Shown: positions 27,474 through 37,200 of the stretch, one piece after another
Numbering within the stretch: position 1 is the first letter of the stretch
Layout: each line of letters begins with the position of its first letter
NCBI RefSeq assembly: GCF_022827545.1
Contig: NZ_CP094669.1
Span: 4,581,001 to 4,645,000, forward strand
Direction of reading: 5' to 3'
DNA: 64,000 nt
Origin: Hymenobacter tibetensis
GTDB taxonomy: Bacteria > Bacteroidota > Bacteroidia > Cytophagales > Hymenobacteraceae
Program-made: the position numbers and the translations under genes
The notes under the pieces: model-generated
The model's input: only the letters and a program-made list of their open reading frames with translations
What the model was told of the DNA's origin: nothing
Database searches by the model: none

Positions 27474-27593
27474 TATTGAGGGGTAAGCCAGAGCTATTTT
27501 GCGGCAGTTGAAGATGAATACATCATATTTTCTATATGATACATACTGTAAACTAGCTACCTTCAAAGCCTCTCTTCTCAACCTCATCCTCTG

Positions 27594-29666
27594 ATGTCCA
27601 TTCATACTTCTTTTACATCCGTACGGGCAGGCCTGACGCTGGTAGTCAGCTCTTTGACAGTACTCAGCGTGGCGGCAGCTTCCAATCCGCTAATGCCGGC
27701 CTTCAACCAGCCTATTGCCTTCGCCAAAGTCACGAAGGCGGATGTACAGCAGGCGACGGCTACTGTTATTGCAGGCACCAAAACCTCGTTGAACACTATC
27801 TACACTGTACCGGCCGGCAAGCGCACGTTTGCCAACACCATGGTGGCCTTCGATAACCTCAGCGACGACATCGACCGGGTGGCGGGTCCCATCAGCATTC
27901 TGTTCAATGCCAGCCCCGACTCCACCATCCGCAACCAGGCCCAGAAAAGTCTGGCCCAAATCAGCAAGTATGGCAACGAGCTGGCGCTAGACGAGAAGCT
28001 ATACCGAGCAGTAAAGGACTATTCGAAAACCAAAGAAGCCCAGGCCCTGACCGGTGCGCACAAGAAGTTTCTGACTGAAACGATTGAGGAATACGAGCGT
28101 AACGGCTTCGCTCTCACGCCCGAGAAGCGCAAGGAGCTGCAACAACTCAACGACAAAATTGGCGACCTAAGCATTGCATTCGGAGCCAATATTGCTAAGG
28201 ACCAAAGCTTCCTAATGGTGAGCGAAGCCGACATGAAGGGCCTGCCCGACGACTTCAAGAAAAGCCGCACTAAGGTCGGCGACGCCTACCGCATTGGGGT
28301 GGACGGCCCGACATACAGCACGTTTATGAAGTACGCCGAGTCGGAGGCGATGCGCAAACAGCTCTACACGCTGTATAATAATCGCGCCGCCGACACCAAC
28401 CTGGAGGTGCTAAAGCAAATACTAATTGAACGTCAGAAGAAGGCACAATTGCTAGGCTACAAAACTTACGCCGCCTATCAAACCAGCAGCCGCATGGCCA
28501 AAACGCCTGAAACAGTGTGGGCTTTTGAAACCAAGCTGGTGGACCGGGTGAAGCAGAAAAGCCAGCAGGATCTGGAAGAACTGTTAGTGGTGAAGCGGGC
28601 CTACTTGAAAGACCCAAGCGTGAAGACGATTGCGCCTTGGGAAAGTGGCTTTTACAGCAATCTGCTGATGAAAGACAAATACCAGCTCGATGCCGAGAAA
28701 GTAAAGGAATACTTCGAGGTAAACCACGTGGTAGATGGCCTGTTTCAGACCACGCAGCAGCTATTTGGCTTGAAGTTCAACGAGGTGAAGGAGCCGTCGG
28801 TGTGGCACAAGGACGCGCGTATGTTTGAGGTACAGCGCGACGGCAAGCTCATCGGTCGTTTCTACATCGACCTGTTTCCGCGCGAAAACAAATACACCCA
28901 TGCCGCCTGCTTTGGAATAGAATCGGGCAAGGCAACGGGCAAGGGCTACCAGTTGCCCACCGCGGCGCTGCTTTGCAATTTCAACGCGCCCACGCCCGGT
29001 AAGCCGGCCCTGATGAGCCACAGCCAAGTGGTTACGTTCTTCCACGAGTTCGGCCACGTAATGCACAACTTGGTGACCACGGCCGAGCTATCGAGCCAGT
29101 CGGGTACCAGCGTGAAGCGCGACTTTGTAGAGGCTCCTTCGCAGATTCTGGAGAACTGGGCTTGGAACTACGATGCTCTCAAGACCTTCGCCAAGCACTA
29201 CCAAACCGAAGAGGTACTGCCCAAGCCGCTGTATGATAAGATGTGGGCTGCCCGCAACGTCGGTTCTGGCATTGGGGCTTCACAGCAGATTTTGTACGGC
29301 ACCCTCGACATGACCTTGCACGACAAGTTCGACCCAAACGGCACCGAAACAACCACCGAAGTGCTGAAGAAGCTGCAAAACCAACTGACTCCCTTTGCCT
29401 ACCTCGATGGCACTAACATGCAGGCCGCGTTTGGCCACTTGACGGGCTATGCCGCGGGTTACTATGGCTACCTGTGGTCGAAAGTGTATGCCGAGGATAT
29501 GTTCTCGGTGTTCGAGAAGAATGGCGTGATGGACCAAAAAACCGGCCTTCGTTACCGCGACATGATTCTGGCTAAAGGCGGCACCGACGACGAATACACC
29601 CTGGTGAAGAACTTTCTCGGCCGCGAACCGAATCAGGAAGCATTCTTTAAATCGTTGGGACTATAA
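27594..29666 (+). CDS. M3-family zinc peptidase (Dcp / oligopeptidase-like), exported
   Basis: A 690-aa M3 peptidase, close to peptidyl-dipeptidase Dcp and thimet oligopeptidases, which cut short peptides. A signal peptide-like N-terminus (LTVLSVAAASN, about 20-30) suggests a periplasmic location, unusual for E. coli Dcp but common in Bacteroidota. The zinc site HEFGH (484-488) with Glu downstream in the DFVEAPSQILENW motif (about 511-523) is complete. The substrate-shaping C-terminal motif MQAAFGHLTGYAAGYYGYLWSKVYAEDMF (about 608-636) is also typical. ATG at 27594. Monocistronic; ends at a 31-bp-stem hairpin. Confidence 0.93.
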   Translation: MSIHTSFTSVRAGLTLVVSSLTVLSVAAASNPLMPAFNQPIAFAKVTKADVQQATATVIAGTKTSLNTIYTVPAGKRTFANTMVAFDNLSDDIDRVAGPISILFNASPDSTIRNQAQKSLAQISKYGNELALDEKLYRAVKDYSKTKEAQALTGAHKKFLTETIEEYERNGFALTPEKRKELQQLNDKIGDLSIAFGANIAKDQSFLMVSEADMKGLPDDFKKSRTKVGDAYRIGVDGPTYSTFMKYAESEAMRKQLYTLYNNRAADTNLEVLKQILIERQKKAQLLGYKTYAAYQTSSRMAKTPETVWAFETKLVDRVKQKSQQDLEELLVVKRAYLKDPSVKTIAPWESGFYSNLLMKDKYQLDAEKVKEYFEVNHVVDGLFQTTQQLFGLKFNEVKEPSVWHKDARMFEVQRDGKLIGRFYIDLFPRENKYTHAACFGIESGKATGKGYQLPTAALLCNFNAPTPGKPALMSHSQVVTFFHEFGHVMHNLVTTAELSSQSGTSVKRDFVEAPSQILENWAWNYDALKTFAKHYQTEEVLPKPLYDKMWAARNVGSGIGASQQILYGTLDMTLHDKFDPNGTETTTEVLKKLQNQLTPFAYLDGTNMQAAFGHLTGYAAGYYGYLWSKVYAEDMFSVFEKNGVMDQKTGLRYRDMILAKGGTDDEYTLVKNFLGREPNQEAFFKSLGL

Positions 29667-29695
29667 GTAGCGCTACTCGTCGGCCTTCTGAATGA

Positions 29696-29761
29696 GTGCT
29701 AGCCCCAAAGCAAAACGGCTTGTAGCAGATGCTACAAGCCGTTTTGCTTTGGGGCTAGCAC
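29696..29761. terminator. 31-bp perfect-stem hairpin between M3 peptidase and bacilliredoxin genes
   Basis: Arms 29696-29726 and 29731-29761 are exact reverse complements with a 4-nt loop (agat), containing a short A-run and T-run; it lies between convergent genes. Confidence 0.85.
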
Positions 29762-29767
29762 CGAAAA

Positions 29768-30190
29768 CTAGCAATACTCTTCGAAAGCGCCTTGCAGGTT
29801 GTTGACAATGCGCATCATGTCGTTGCCTTCGATGTGGTAACGCTCGATCATGTGCACCAGCTCGCCGTCTTTGAACAGGGCAATAGCGGGGCTGCTAGGA
29901 GGATAAGGCAGTAAATGCTCGCGGACCTTCGCTACAGCTTCGGTCTCCATGCCGGCAAATACGGTCACAAGTTTAGTGGGCTTCTTTTCAGAGCTGGCCA
30001 CAGCCATTTTCAGGGCGGGGCGGGCTTTGCCGGCAGCGCAGCCACACACCGAGTTAACGGCTACCAATACGGTACCGCTTTGCTCGTTGAGGACGGCGTC
30101 CACTTCTTCGGGGGTCATCAGTTGCTCGAAACCGGCCTCCACGAGGTCCTGACGAATCGGTGCTACCATGTATTCTGGGTACGTAGCCAT
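29768..30190 (-). CDS. BrxA/BrxB-family bacilliredoxin
   Basis: A 140-aa thioredoxin-fold protein of the YphP/YqiW family, known in Firmicutes to remove bacillithiol from oxidised proteins. The active site is CGC in NSVCGCAAGKARPAL (about 48-54), the usual bacilliredoxin form, and a third Cys closes the chain (Cys140). Bacillithiol is reported in some Bacteroidota, so a real debacillithiolating role is plausible but not shown. ATG at 30188-30190. A TAttTTTG element occurs at 30257-30264 on this strand. Confidence 0.88.
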   Translation of the reverse strand: MATYPEYMVAPIRQDLVEAGFEQLMTPEEVDAVLNEQSGTVLVAVNSVCGCAAGKARPALKMAVASSEKKPTKLVTVFAGMETEAVAKVREHLLPYPPSSPAIALFKDGELVHMIERYHIEGNDMMRIVNNLQGAFEEYC

Positions 30191-30506
30191 AGGTAAAAGC
30201 TAGGCGTTGGGGTGAGAGGTGAAAAGACAACGAGCTACAACTAGTCGTTGGTATTGCAAAAATACGCAAACATTGGCGGCTCACAGGAAGTTTGATTTTA
30301 TAGCAGCTAACTACCGAAAACACTACCAGTGCAACGGCTTTTTCGGTTTAGCGCTGCAGACCGCACAGTTTCATACCACTCTGGGTCCGTCCACCGTAGT
30401 AGCTGCAGCACAGTCGGAGTGGCGCTAGGGTAACCAAGAGCACGCTATACTTCGTAACCTCAACACACTGCCTCGTTAGAAGCACAACCACCCGTTTTTT
30501 TAAGTT
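30191..30506. other. 316-bp intergenic region
   Basis: Divergent promoter region of the bacilliredoxin and the small hypothetical gene. Apart from a TAttTTTG -7-like site on the minus strand (30257-30264) I see no feature and no coding region. Confidence 0.4.
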
Positions 30507-30800
30507 ATGACTTACGCCGAGTTTAGTGCTTCGCTTACGCAACACACCCCTCCCAGCAACCTCTCTCCGTTGCTACAGGCACTTTGGCACGCAGGCCGCA
30601 ACGAATGGGCCGATGCCCATGAAATCGCTCAAGATCATGAAGGCGAGGCACTATACGACTGGCTACATGCCCTGCTGCATCGGCAAGAAAATGATACCAC
30701 TAATGCTGGCTATTGGTACCGCCGAGCCGGACAGCCTGTCTTTCAAGGTAGTGTCCGGCATGAGTGGGAAACCTTGGTTCGGACGCAGCTTACAATCTAA
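30507..30800 (+). CDS. Small conserved hypothetical protein
   Basis: A 97-aa soluble protein, acidic and Trp/His-rich, with the composition AGRNEWADAHEIAQ (about 31-44) and AGYWYRRAGQP (about 68-78). I recall this sequence type from small uncharacterised proteins in several phyla but know no function. No signal peptide or membrane segment. ATG at 30507; alone, 122 bp upstream of the TPR gene. Confidence 0.65.
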   Translation: MTYAEFSASLTQHTPPSNLSPLLQALWHAGRNEWADAHEIAQDHEGEALYDWLHALLHRQENDTTNAGYWYRRAGQPVFQGSVRHEWETLVRTQLTI

Positions 30801-30922
30801 CCGAAGCAAGCTTCTACTTCGTCTTAAAATAATTACACGAGCCAATAATTTTTCAGCCCAATTCGTCGCGTCTACGCAATAAAAATTATATTTATCCAGT
30901 CAAAGCAAACTGACTGGATGTG

Positions 30923-31990
30923 ATGTTGAAACTACTACTTCTAACGGGTACTCTTAGCTTGACCAGCCTAGCGGCGCAAGCACAGGTCGATTCCGTGCGG
31001 GCTTCTACCCTTCCGCCTGCCCAACAAGCTGAAAAGTTTTACAACAGCGGTGTGGCCAAGTTCAACCAGAAAAGCTACCGTGCCGCGATGCAAGACTTTG
31101 ACCGGGCGCTTGCGTTGCGGCCGGACTTCGCCAAAGCTTTCTACAACCGAGCCACCACGCGCTACGAGTTGAAAGACTATAAGCCCGCGCTGCAGGACTA
31201 CGACGAGGCCTTGAAGCTGGAGCCCACCAGCGGCACCGCTTACTTTGGGCGGGCGCAAGCACATGAGGCCTTAAAGCAAGCAGCCGAAGCAGAACAGGAT
31301 TATACAAAAGCCGTTGAGGCAAATGCTGCCTATGCTCCAGCGTGGTACTACCGCGGTGCCCTGCGCTTCGAGAAGGCTGATTACGCGGCCGCTAAAGCCG
31401 ACTTTGACCAAGCCATTAAAGCTGACCCCGCCTATGCCTATGCCTGGCACGACCGGGGTAGCGCGCAGCGGCAGCTCAACAACTATCCGGCAGCCATTCA
31501 GGATTACACCAAAGCGTTGGCCCTGCAACCCGAATTATTGCCCGCTCTGCTCAATCGGGCTGGTGCCAAGCGGCGCGCTGGTGACCTAAAAGGTGCCCTG
31601 CAAGACTACGCCGATTACCTCCAGAAGAAGCAGGATAATCCTACGGCGTATACCAACCGAGGAGCCACCCGTTACGAAACCGCCGATTACAAGGGTGCCG
31701 CTGAAGATTTCGGCCGAGCAGTAGCGCTAGATGGCACTTACGCTTTTGCTTGGAACAACCGTGCGGCTGCTTATCTCAAGCTGGAAGATTATAAAAAGGC
31801 CGAAGCGGATGCAAGCCGAGCTATTGCCCTCAATCCCCAGTACGCCGAAGCGTATTTGAATCGTGGTCATGCCCGCGAAATGCTTCGCAATACAGAAGGC
31901 GCTTGCCAAGATTGGCGCAAAGCAGCGGAGTTGGGCTTGGAAGTTGGCGAAAACTACGCTGCCAATTCCGGCTGCGGGGAAAGCAAATAG
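30923..31990 (+). CDS. Secreted tetratricopeptide-repeat protein
   Basis: A 355-aa protein with a clear signal peptide (1-20, ending LAAQAQ) and about nine consecutive TPR units from residue 34 to the C-terminus, each following the pattern A..YN.G......Y..A..D...A....P....A. Examples are FYNSGVAKFNQKSYRAAMQD and AWNNRAAAYLKLEDYKKAEA. Such arrays bind partner proteins in the periplasm or at the outer membrane. The ATG at 30923 is preferred to the GTG three bases before. It precedes the PorE-like gene by 80 bp and may share its transcript, which suggests a link with the envelope. Confidence 0.8.
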   Translation: MLKLLLLTGTLSLTSLAAQAQVDSVRASTLPPAQQAEKFYNSGVAKFNQKSYRAAMQDFDRALALRPDFAKAFYNRATTRYELKDYKPALQDYDEALKLEPTSGTAYFGRAQAHEALKQAAEAEQDYTKAVEANAAYAPAWYYRGALRFEKADYAAAKADFDQAIKADPAYAYAWHDRGSAQRQLNNYPAAIQDYTKALALQPELLPALLNRAGAKRRAGDLKGALQDYADYLQKKQDNPTAYTNRGATRYETADYKGAAEDFGRAVALDGTYAFAWNNRAAAYLKLEDYKKAEADASRAIALNPQYAEAYLNRGHAREMLRNTEGACQDWRKAAELGLEVGENYAANSGCGESK

Positions 31991-32070
31991 TGCGCGAGAC
32001 AAGAATAGTATCTGCGGAAGCCATTGTGGTAGCCAATACCCCTATGCGCTTACGAAATCCTGCTAGAGAT

Positions 32071-34104
32071 ATGCATAAGTACCTATTAGCCTTTCTGCTA
32101 CTTTCTACCGCCGCTCACGCACAAAGCGTGGAGTTCAGCAAAGACCGATTTGGCAACAACAAAGACGGCCTCAAAACGGCACTGAAGGAAATCAAATCGG
32201 GAGACGAATGGTATAATTCTGACCCACCCCGGTACGAGCAGGCGTTGCCACACTACCTGGAAGCACAGAAGCTCAACCCTGAAAACGCCGAGCTAAACCT
32301 TAAAATTGGAGACTGTTATTTGCATTCTGGCTTCAAGCCACGGGCGCTAGCTTATTTACAGAAGGCGTATCAGCTCAATTCCGGGGTTGATCCACGAATT
32401 CATTATTTGCTGGGGCGTGGTTTGCACCTGAACGGTAAATGGAAGGAAGCTATGGCAGAGTATAAACAAGCTATTCCCGCCACTGGCACCAAAAACACCT
32501 CTGCTTTCACGCAGGACATCCAGAAAAAACTAAAGGAGTGTGAAAATGGCCAGAAGCTGGCTGATAAACCTACACGCGTCTTTATCGACAACGCGGGACC
32601 GGGCGTAAACTCGCCTTATCCCGATTACGGTCCGGTTATTTCGGCCGATGAATCGGTGATTCTCTTCACGTCGCGGCGGCAGGGCTCTACGGGTGGAGAG
32701 AAAGACCCCGAATCCGGTGGCTTCTTTGAAGACGTGTATCAAAGCAACCGCGAAGGAGAGTCGTGGAGTGCGGCGCGCAACTTAGGGGAAACGGTAAATT
32801 CTGCGGGACATGATGCCACCGTGGGCCTCGCGCCTGATGCGCAACGCATGCTGGTGTATGTGGAAGACAATGGTGGCGACTTGAATGAAGCCAACCTGCG
32901 TGGCGCCACCTGGGCCAAGCCGCAGCGTCTTGGCAACCGCATCAACAGCAAAGCCCACGAGTCGTCGGCAGCGTACTATCCGGATGGGAAAAGCTTGCTA
33001 TTGGTCTCCGACAAGCCTGGCGGCTTGGGTGGCCGCGACATCTACAAGGTGGAAATAGATGGCAGGGGACCGGCCGTGAACTTAGGGCCGGCCATCAACA
33101 CGCCTTACGGCGAAGAGGGCGTGTTCCTGCATCCAGATGGCAAGACGATGTACTTTTCTTCGGAAGGCCATAGTTCGATGGGTGGTTACGACATTTTCAA
33201 ATCGACTTTCGAAAACGGTAAGTGGAGCGCGCCCGAAAACTTGGGCTGGCCCATCAACACCCCCGACGACGACGTGTTTTTCGTGATTTCGGCATCGGGT
33301 CGTCATGGTTATTATTCTTCGTTCCGCGACGATGGCATGGGTTCCAAGGACATCTACCAGATTACGTTTCTGGGCCCCGAAAAACCACCTGTTCTTAGCC
33401 AAGAAGACCAACTATTAGCGTCGCGTGCGCTGCCCGTGAAGGAAACGCTGCTGGCTCCGCCAGTTCCGGTTGCCACATCACAGGTGACTATTCTGAAAGG
33501 CACCGTCACGGATGCGGCTACCAAACAGCCTGTGGAGGCCACCATTGACGTGGTAGATAATTCGCTGAACCAGACTATTGCTTCGTTTCGAGCCAATGCT
33601 CAGTCGGGGCGCTACTTGGTTTCGTTGCCGTCAGGTATAAACTACGGTATTGTGGTGCGGCAGGAAGGGTACTTGTTCCACTCCGAAAACTTCGACTTGC
33701 CAGCTGGGGCAGCTTACTCGGAGGTGGTAAAAGACATCGAGCTTAAGAAGCTGGATGTCGGGGTGAAGGTGGTGCTCAACAACATTTTCTTTGACTTTGA
33801 TAAAGCTTCGTTACGCAAAGAAAGCACTGGTGAATTAACCCGCTTACAGGCTCTGCTGACGGAGACGCCTGCCCTGCGCCTAGAAATATCCGGCCATACC
33901 GACAACGTAGGCAACGCGGCTTACAACAAAGACCTTAGCCAGCGGCGGGCCAAAGCCGTGGTGGACTACTTGGTTGGGAAAGGCGTCAGCAAAGACCGCC
34001 TTACGTTTGCTGGCTACGGCGACACGCAGCCTGTAGCGCCTAACACAACGAAAGGTAACCGCCAGAAAAACCGCCGTACCGAGTTCAAGGTAACGGGTAA
34101 GTAG
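32071..34104 (+). CDS. PorE-like envelope protein: TPR, PD40 propeller, CRD and OmpA domains
   Basis: A 677-aa protein with signal peptide (1-18, HAQ), TPR units (about 55-150), a propeller of PD40/WD40-type blades (about 165-440; SADESVILFTSRRQG, YPDGKSLLLVSDKPGG, HPDGKTMYFSSEG), a carboxypeptidase-regulatory-like domain (about 470-545, ILKGTVTDAATKQPVEATIDV) and an OmpA C-terminal peptidoglycan-binding domain (about 560-677; SGHTDNVG, NRQKNRRTEF). The same four-part order is found in T9SS protein PorE of Porphyromonas, so a peptidoglycan-tethered role in type IX secretion is plausible; many paralogues share this design, so orthology is not claimed. The start is ATG 32071; the open frame before it overlaps the TPR gene. 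Confidence 0.85.
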   Translation: MHKYLLAFLLLSTAAHAQSVEFSKDRFGNNKDGLKTALKEIKSGDEWYNSDPPRYEQALPHYLEAQKLNPENAELNLKIGDCYLHSGFKPRALAYLQKAYQLNSGVDPRIHYLLGRGLHLNGKWKEAMAEYKQAIPATGTKNTSAFTQDIQKKLKECENGQKLADKPTRVFIDNAGPGVNSPYPDYGPVISADESVILFTSRRQGSTGGEKDPESGGFFEDVYQSNREGESWSAARNLGETVNSAGHDATVGLAPDAQRMLVYVEDNGGDLNEANLRGATWAKPQRLGNRINSKAHESSAAYYPDGKSLLLVSDKPGGLGGRDIYKVEIDGRGPAVNLGPAINTPYGEEGVFLHPDGKTMYFSSEGHSSMGGYDIFKSTFENGKWSAPENLGWPINTPDDDVFFVISASGRHGYYSSFRDDGMGSKDIYQITFLGPEKPPVLSQEDQLLASRALPVKETLLAPPVPVATSQVTILKGTVTDAATKQPVEATIDVVDNSLNQTIASFRANAQSGRYLVSLPSGINYGIVVRQEGYLFHSENFDLPAGAAYSEVVKDIELKKLDVGVKVVLNNIFFDFDKASLRKESTGELTRLQALLTETPALRLEISGHTDNVGNAAYNKDLSQRRAKAVVDYLVGKGVSKDRLTFAGYGDTQPVAPNTTKGNRQKNRRTEFKVTGK

Positions 34105-34122
34105 GCACCGGCCACACAAAGA

Positions 34123-34151
34123 TGCGGCGGCGTTTGCGCCGCCGTACTTTT
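34123..34151 (+). terminator. Rho-independent terminator of the PorE-like gene
   Basis: GC-rich hairpin cggcggcg/cgccgccg (34125-34132 and 34137-34144) with wobble extensions, followed by CTTTTT. Confidence 0.8.
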
Positions 34152-34277
34152 TCCTCGTGGTGTCAAAGACATGATTCGTCGGGTAAAGGCCGTATTTCCC
34201 CGATACATCGGCGGCTCACCTATACCGGGGCTGTATCTTGCTACAGTTTGCTACCGACCATCGGGCTACTTTTCCTT

Positions 34278-37200
34278 GTGCTGCTTCGCTGTTATCGTCT
34301 ACTCTTTACGCTGTTTGTTTGCTGGGGCAGTTGCGGCCTTGGTGCACAGGCCCAACAGGCAAGCCCCCAGTATTTCCTAAAGCAGTTCGGCCCAGCCGAT
34401 GGCTTGCCACAGCCTTTCATCTACGCACTAGCCCAAGACCAAGCAGGTTACCTCTGGATTGGCACCGCTGAAGGGTTGGTCCGCTATGATGGCACTGAGT
34501 TCGTCACGTTCAGCACCAAAGATGGACTGGCCGAGGATTTTGTGACGGCGCTATACGTGCAGCCACAAACCGGCCATGTCTGGGTGAGCCACTACCAAGG
34601 CGGAGTATCATGCTGGGATGGACAACGGGTGCGGCGAGTGCCAGCAAAAGCAGTGCAGCCTAAAGGCTTTCACCCACGGCCCGGTATTGCCGCTCCTGAT
34701 ACGGTTTACAAGAATGCAACTCAGTTTGGCCTCGCCACGCAACAGGTAGCCACGCTGCACCAAGTACTTCCTGCTGGCACCGTACCCCAAGTGGTACTCA
34801 CTGACCGAGAGCATAACCTGTGGGTCGGAACGGCTGGACAGGGGTTATGGCGCTGGTCGGACCGCCATATTAGTTTCTATCCGTTGCCCAAAAACTCGGT
34901 CAGTGCGCTATTCAACCAAGGCAAAGCAGGCGGCATTTCAACTACGGGAGAGCTTGTTTCACTGAATTCGATTTCTGGCCAACCGTCACCATTCATTGTT
35001 TATCCCGGTAAGCTGTTGCCATATCCACCTAGCGCGGTCCTTTACACAGCAGACAAACCGTCGAACCTTATTTCCAGCAATGCCTACTCAAAGCTAGTAC
35101 CTGGTTCTATTTTGGCTGGTACCGCTGGGCATGGGCTCTGGCAAGGCGCTGTAATCCCGAGGCGTTCCATTCTACGCTTGGTACGGCGTCTGCCCACTAC
35201 ACTTTCGGTTACAGCCCTTGCCCAACAACGCAACGGCGACGTATGGGTGGGCACTGCGCTAGATGGCTTGTATCAGCTCCCTGCCGACTCCACCAAAGCA
35301 GTACAACACTTCACTACTGCCAATGGCCTACTGCATAATACTATTTATGCCCTCACCGCCGATTCCACCGGAGGGGTCTGGATTGGTACCCACGACACTG
35401 GACTAGCCATGTGGAGACAGGGAAGCTTTCATTACTTCCGCTTTCCTAGTGGCAGCCTCGACGTATCGGCCCTTCTAACCGATGGTGCCGGCCGGGTTTG
35501 GATTGGAACCGAGGGCAACGGCATTTTCTGCTATGAAAAGGGCCTGCTTCGCAACTATGGTCCTAGCAACGGCCTTCGCTCTCCCTACTGTTACGCGTTG
35601 CTACCAATACGTTGGCGTAACAATTCGGGCAATATTTCCCAGCACGAGCAAGTACTGGTAGTGCATCGTAATAGCCTTAGCTTCTCTGACACTACTCTTC
35701 GCCACTTTATTCCGGCGGCTCTACCCGGCAATCCGCTGGTCCGCGACTTACTACCGCAAGCCACTGTAGATAAAAGCGCGTTTTGTGTGTGGTTACGCAC
35801 TCGTAGTGGTTTACTCTGCCTACGGACCACCACCGCCACCCTCTTGCCTGGCACCCGCACGCCTACCCCTACCCTATTGAGCAGCGAAGTTGATGGCGCC
35901 ACTCGTTTGCCTACTCAGCTAAACGAACTGTCTGCCACGCAGCACCGGGTCAGCTTCATGTTCCGAGGCATCAGTTTGCTACCCAACCAAACAGATTTGC
36001 AGTATCAGTACCGCCTTGCGGGATATCAGGAACAGTGGAGTCATCCTACTGTGGTGGGCGAAGCACAGTTTCCGCGTTTGGATGCCGGCCATTACTCCTT
36101 TGAAGTACGCTGCCGGCGAGGGGCACAGGGACGCTGGTCGGCATCAACGGTAACCGCGTTTTCCATTGCCACCCCTTTCTGGCAAACGTGGTGGTTTGCG
36201 CTAACAAGCCTGGTGCTGTTGGGGGCAGGAGTTTTTGCACTGATACGCGTGAGAGAAGCTACACTCCGGCGGCAGAAGGTGCAGTTGGAAACCACTGTCC
36301 GTGCCAGGACCCACGAGCTACGTGAGCAGAAAGCCCACATCGAGGACATGAACGCCGAGTTAGTTGTAGCCCGCGACGTGGCCGAGGCTTCACGCAAGGC
36401 CAAAGCCCAGTTTCTGGCCAACATGAGCCACGAAATTCGAACCCCTATGAACGCGGTTATTGGCCTGACCCACCTGCTGCGTCAAACGCCCGTTAACTCC
36501 GAGCAGAACGAATACCTGGAAGCGGTACAGTCGTCGTCGCAAAACCTGCTGGTCATCATCAACGATATTCTCGATAGTTCCAAAATAGAAGCCGGCAAGC
36601 TCAGCTTAGAGCACACCGCATTTCGCTTGCCGGAGTTGCTGCGGCGCGTCGCGAGTATGTTCCGTTTCGCCACCGAGGCCAAGCATCTGTACTTCAACCT
36701 TGAGATAGATTCCACCGTGCCCACGGCCGTACTCGGCGACTCGGTACGCCTAAACCAAGTTCTCGTGAACTTGGTGGGCAACGCGGTGAAATTCACAACG
36801 ACTGGGGGCGTAACAGTACGGGTGACGTCTTCTTCCACTGAACCTAGCGGCCTCCAGTTGGTGCGCTTCGTGGTGCGAGACACAGGTATTGGTATCCCGG
36901 CCAATAAGCTGGATGCCATTTTCGAAGACTTTTCGCAGGCTAATACCAGCACTACCCGTCAGTTTGGGGGTACCGGCCTAGGCCTTAGCATCGCCCGCAA
37001 CCTAGTGGAGTTGCATGGCGGGCGCTTGTGGGTGGAGAGTGAGGACGGACAAGGCTCCGCATTTTCCTTCGAAATCCCGTATACCGTCGCCGACCCCACC
37101 GAGGTGGCCCCAGAAGCCACCTTAGCCGTCGGGCGCTTCGAGCCAGAACTACGTGTGTTGGTAGCCGAAGACAACGACTTAAATCAGCTAGTTGCCCGTA

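Noticed and set aside
34122..34277. ATG-initiated N-terminal extension of the hybrid kinase
   Set aside because: The ATG lies inside the terminator hairpin of the preceding gene and places ~50 basic residues before the signal peptide.
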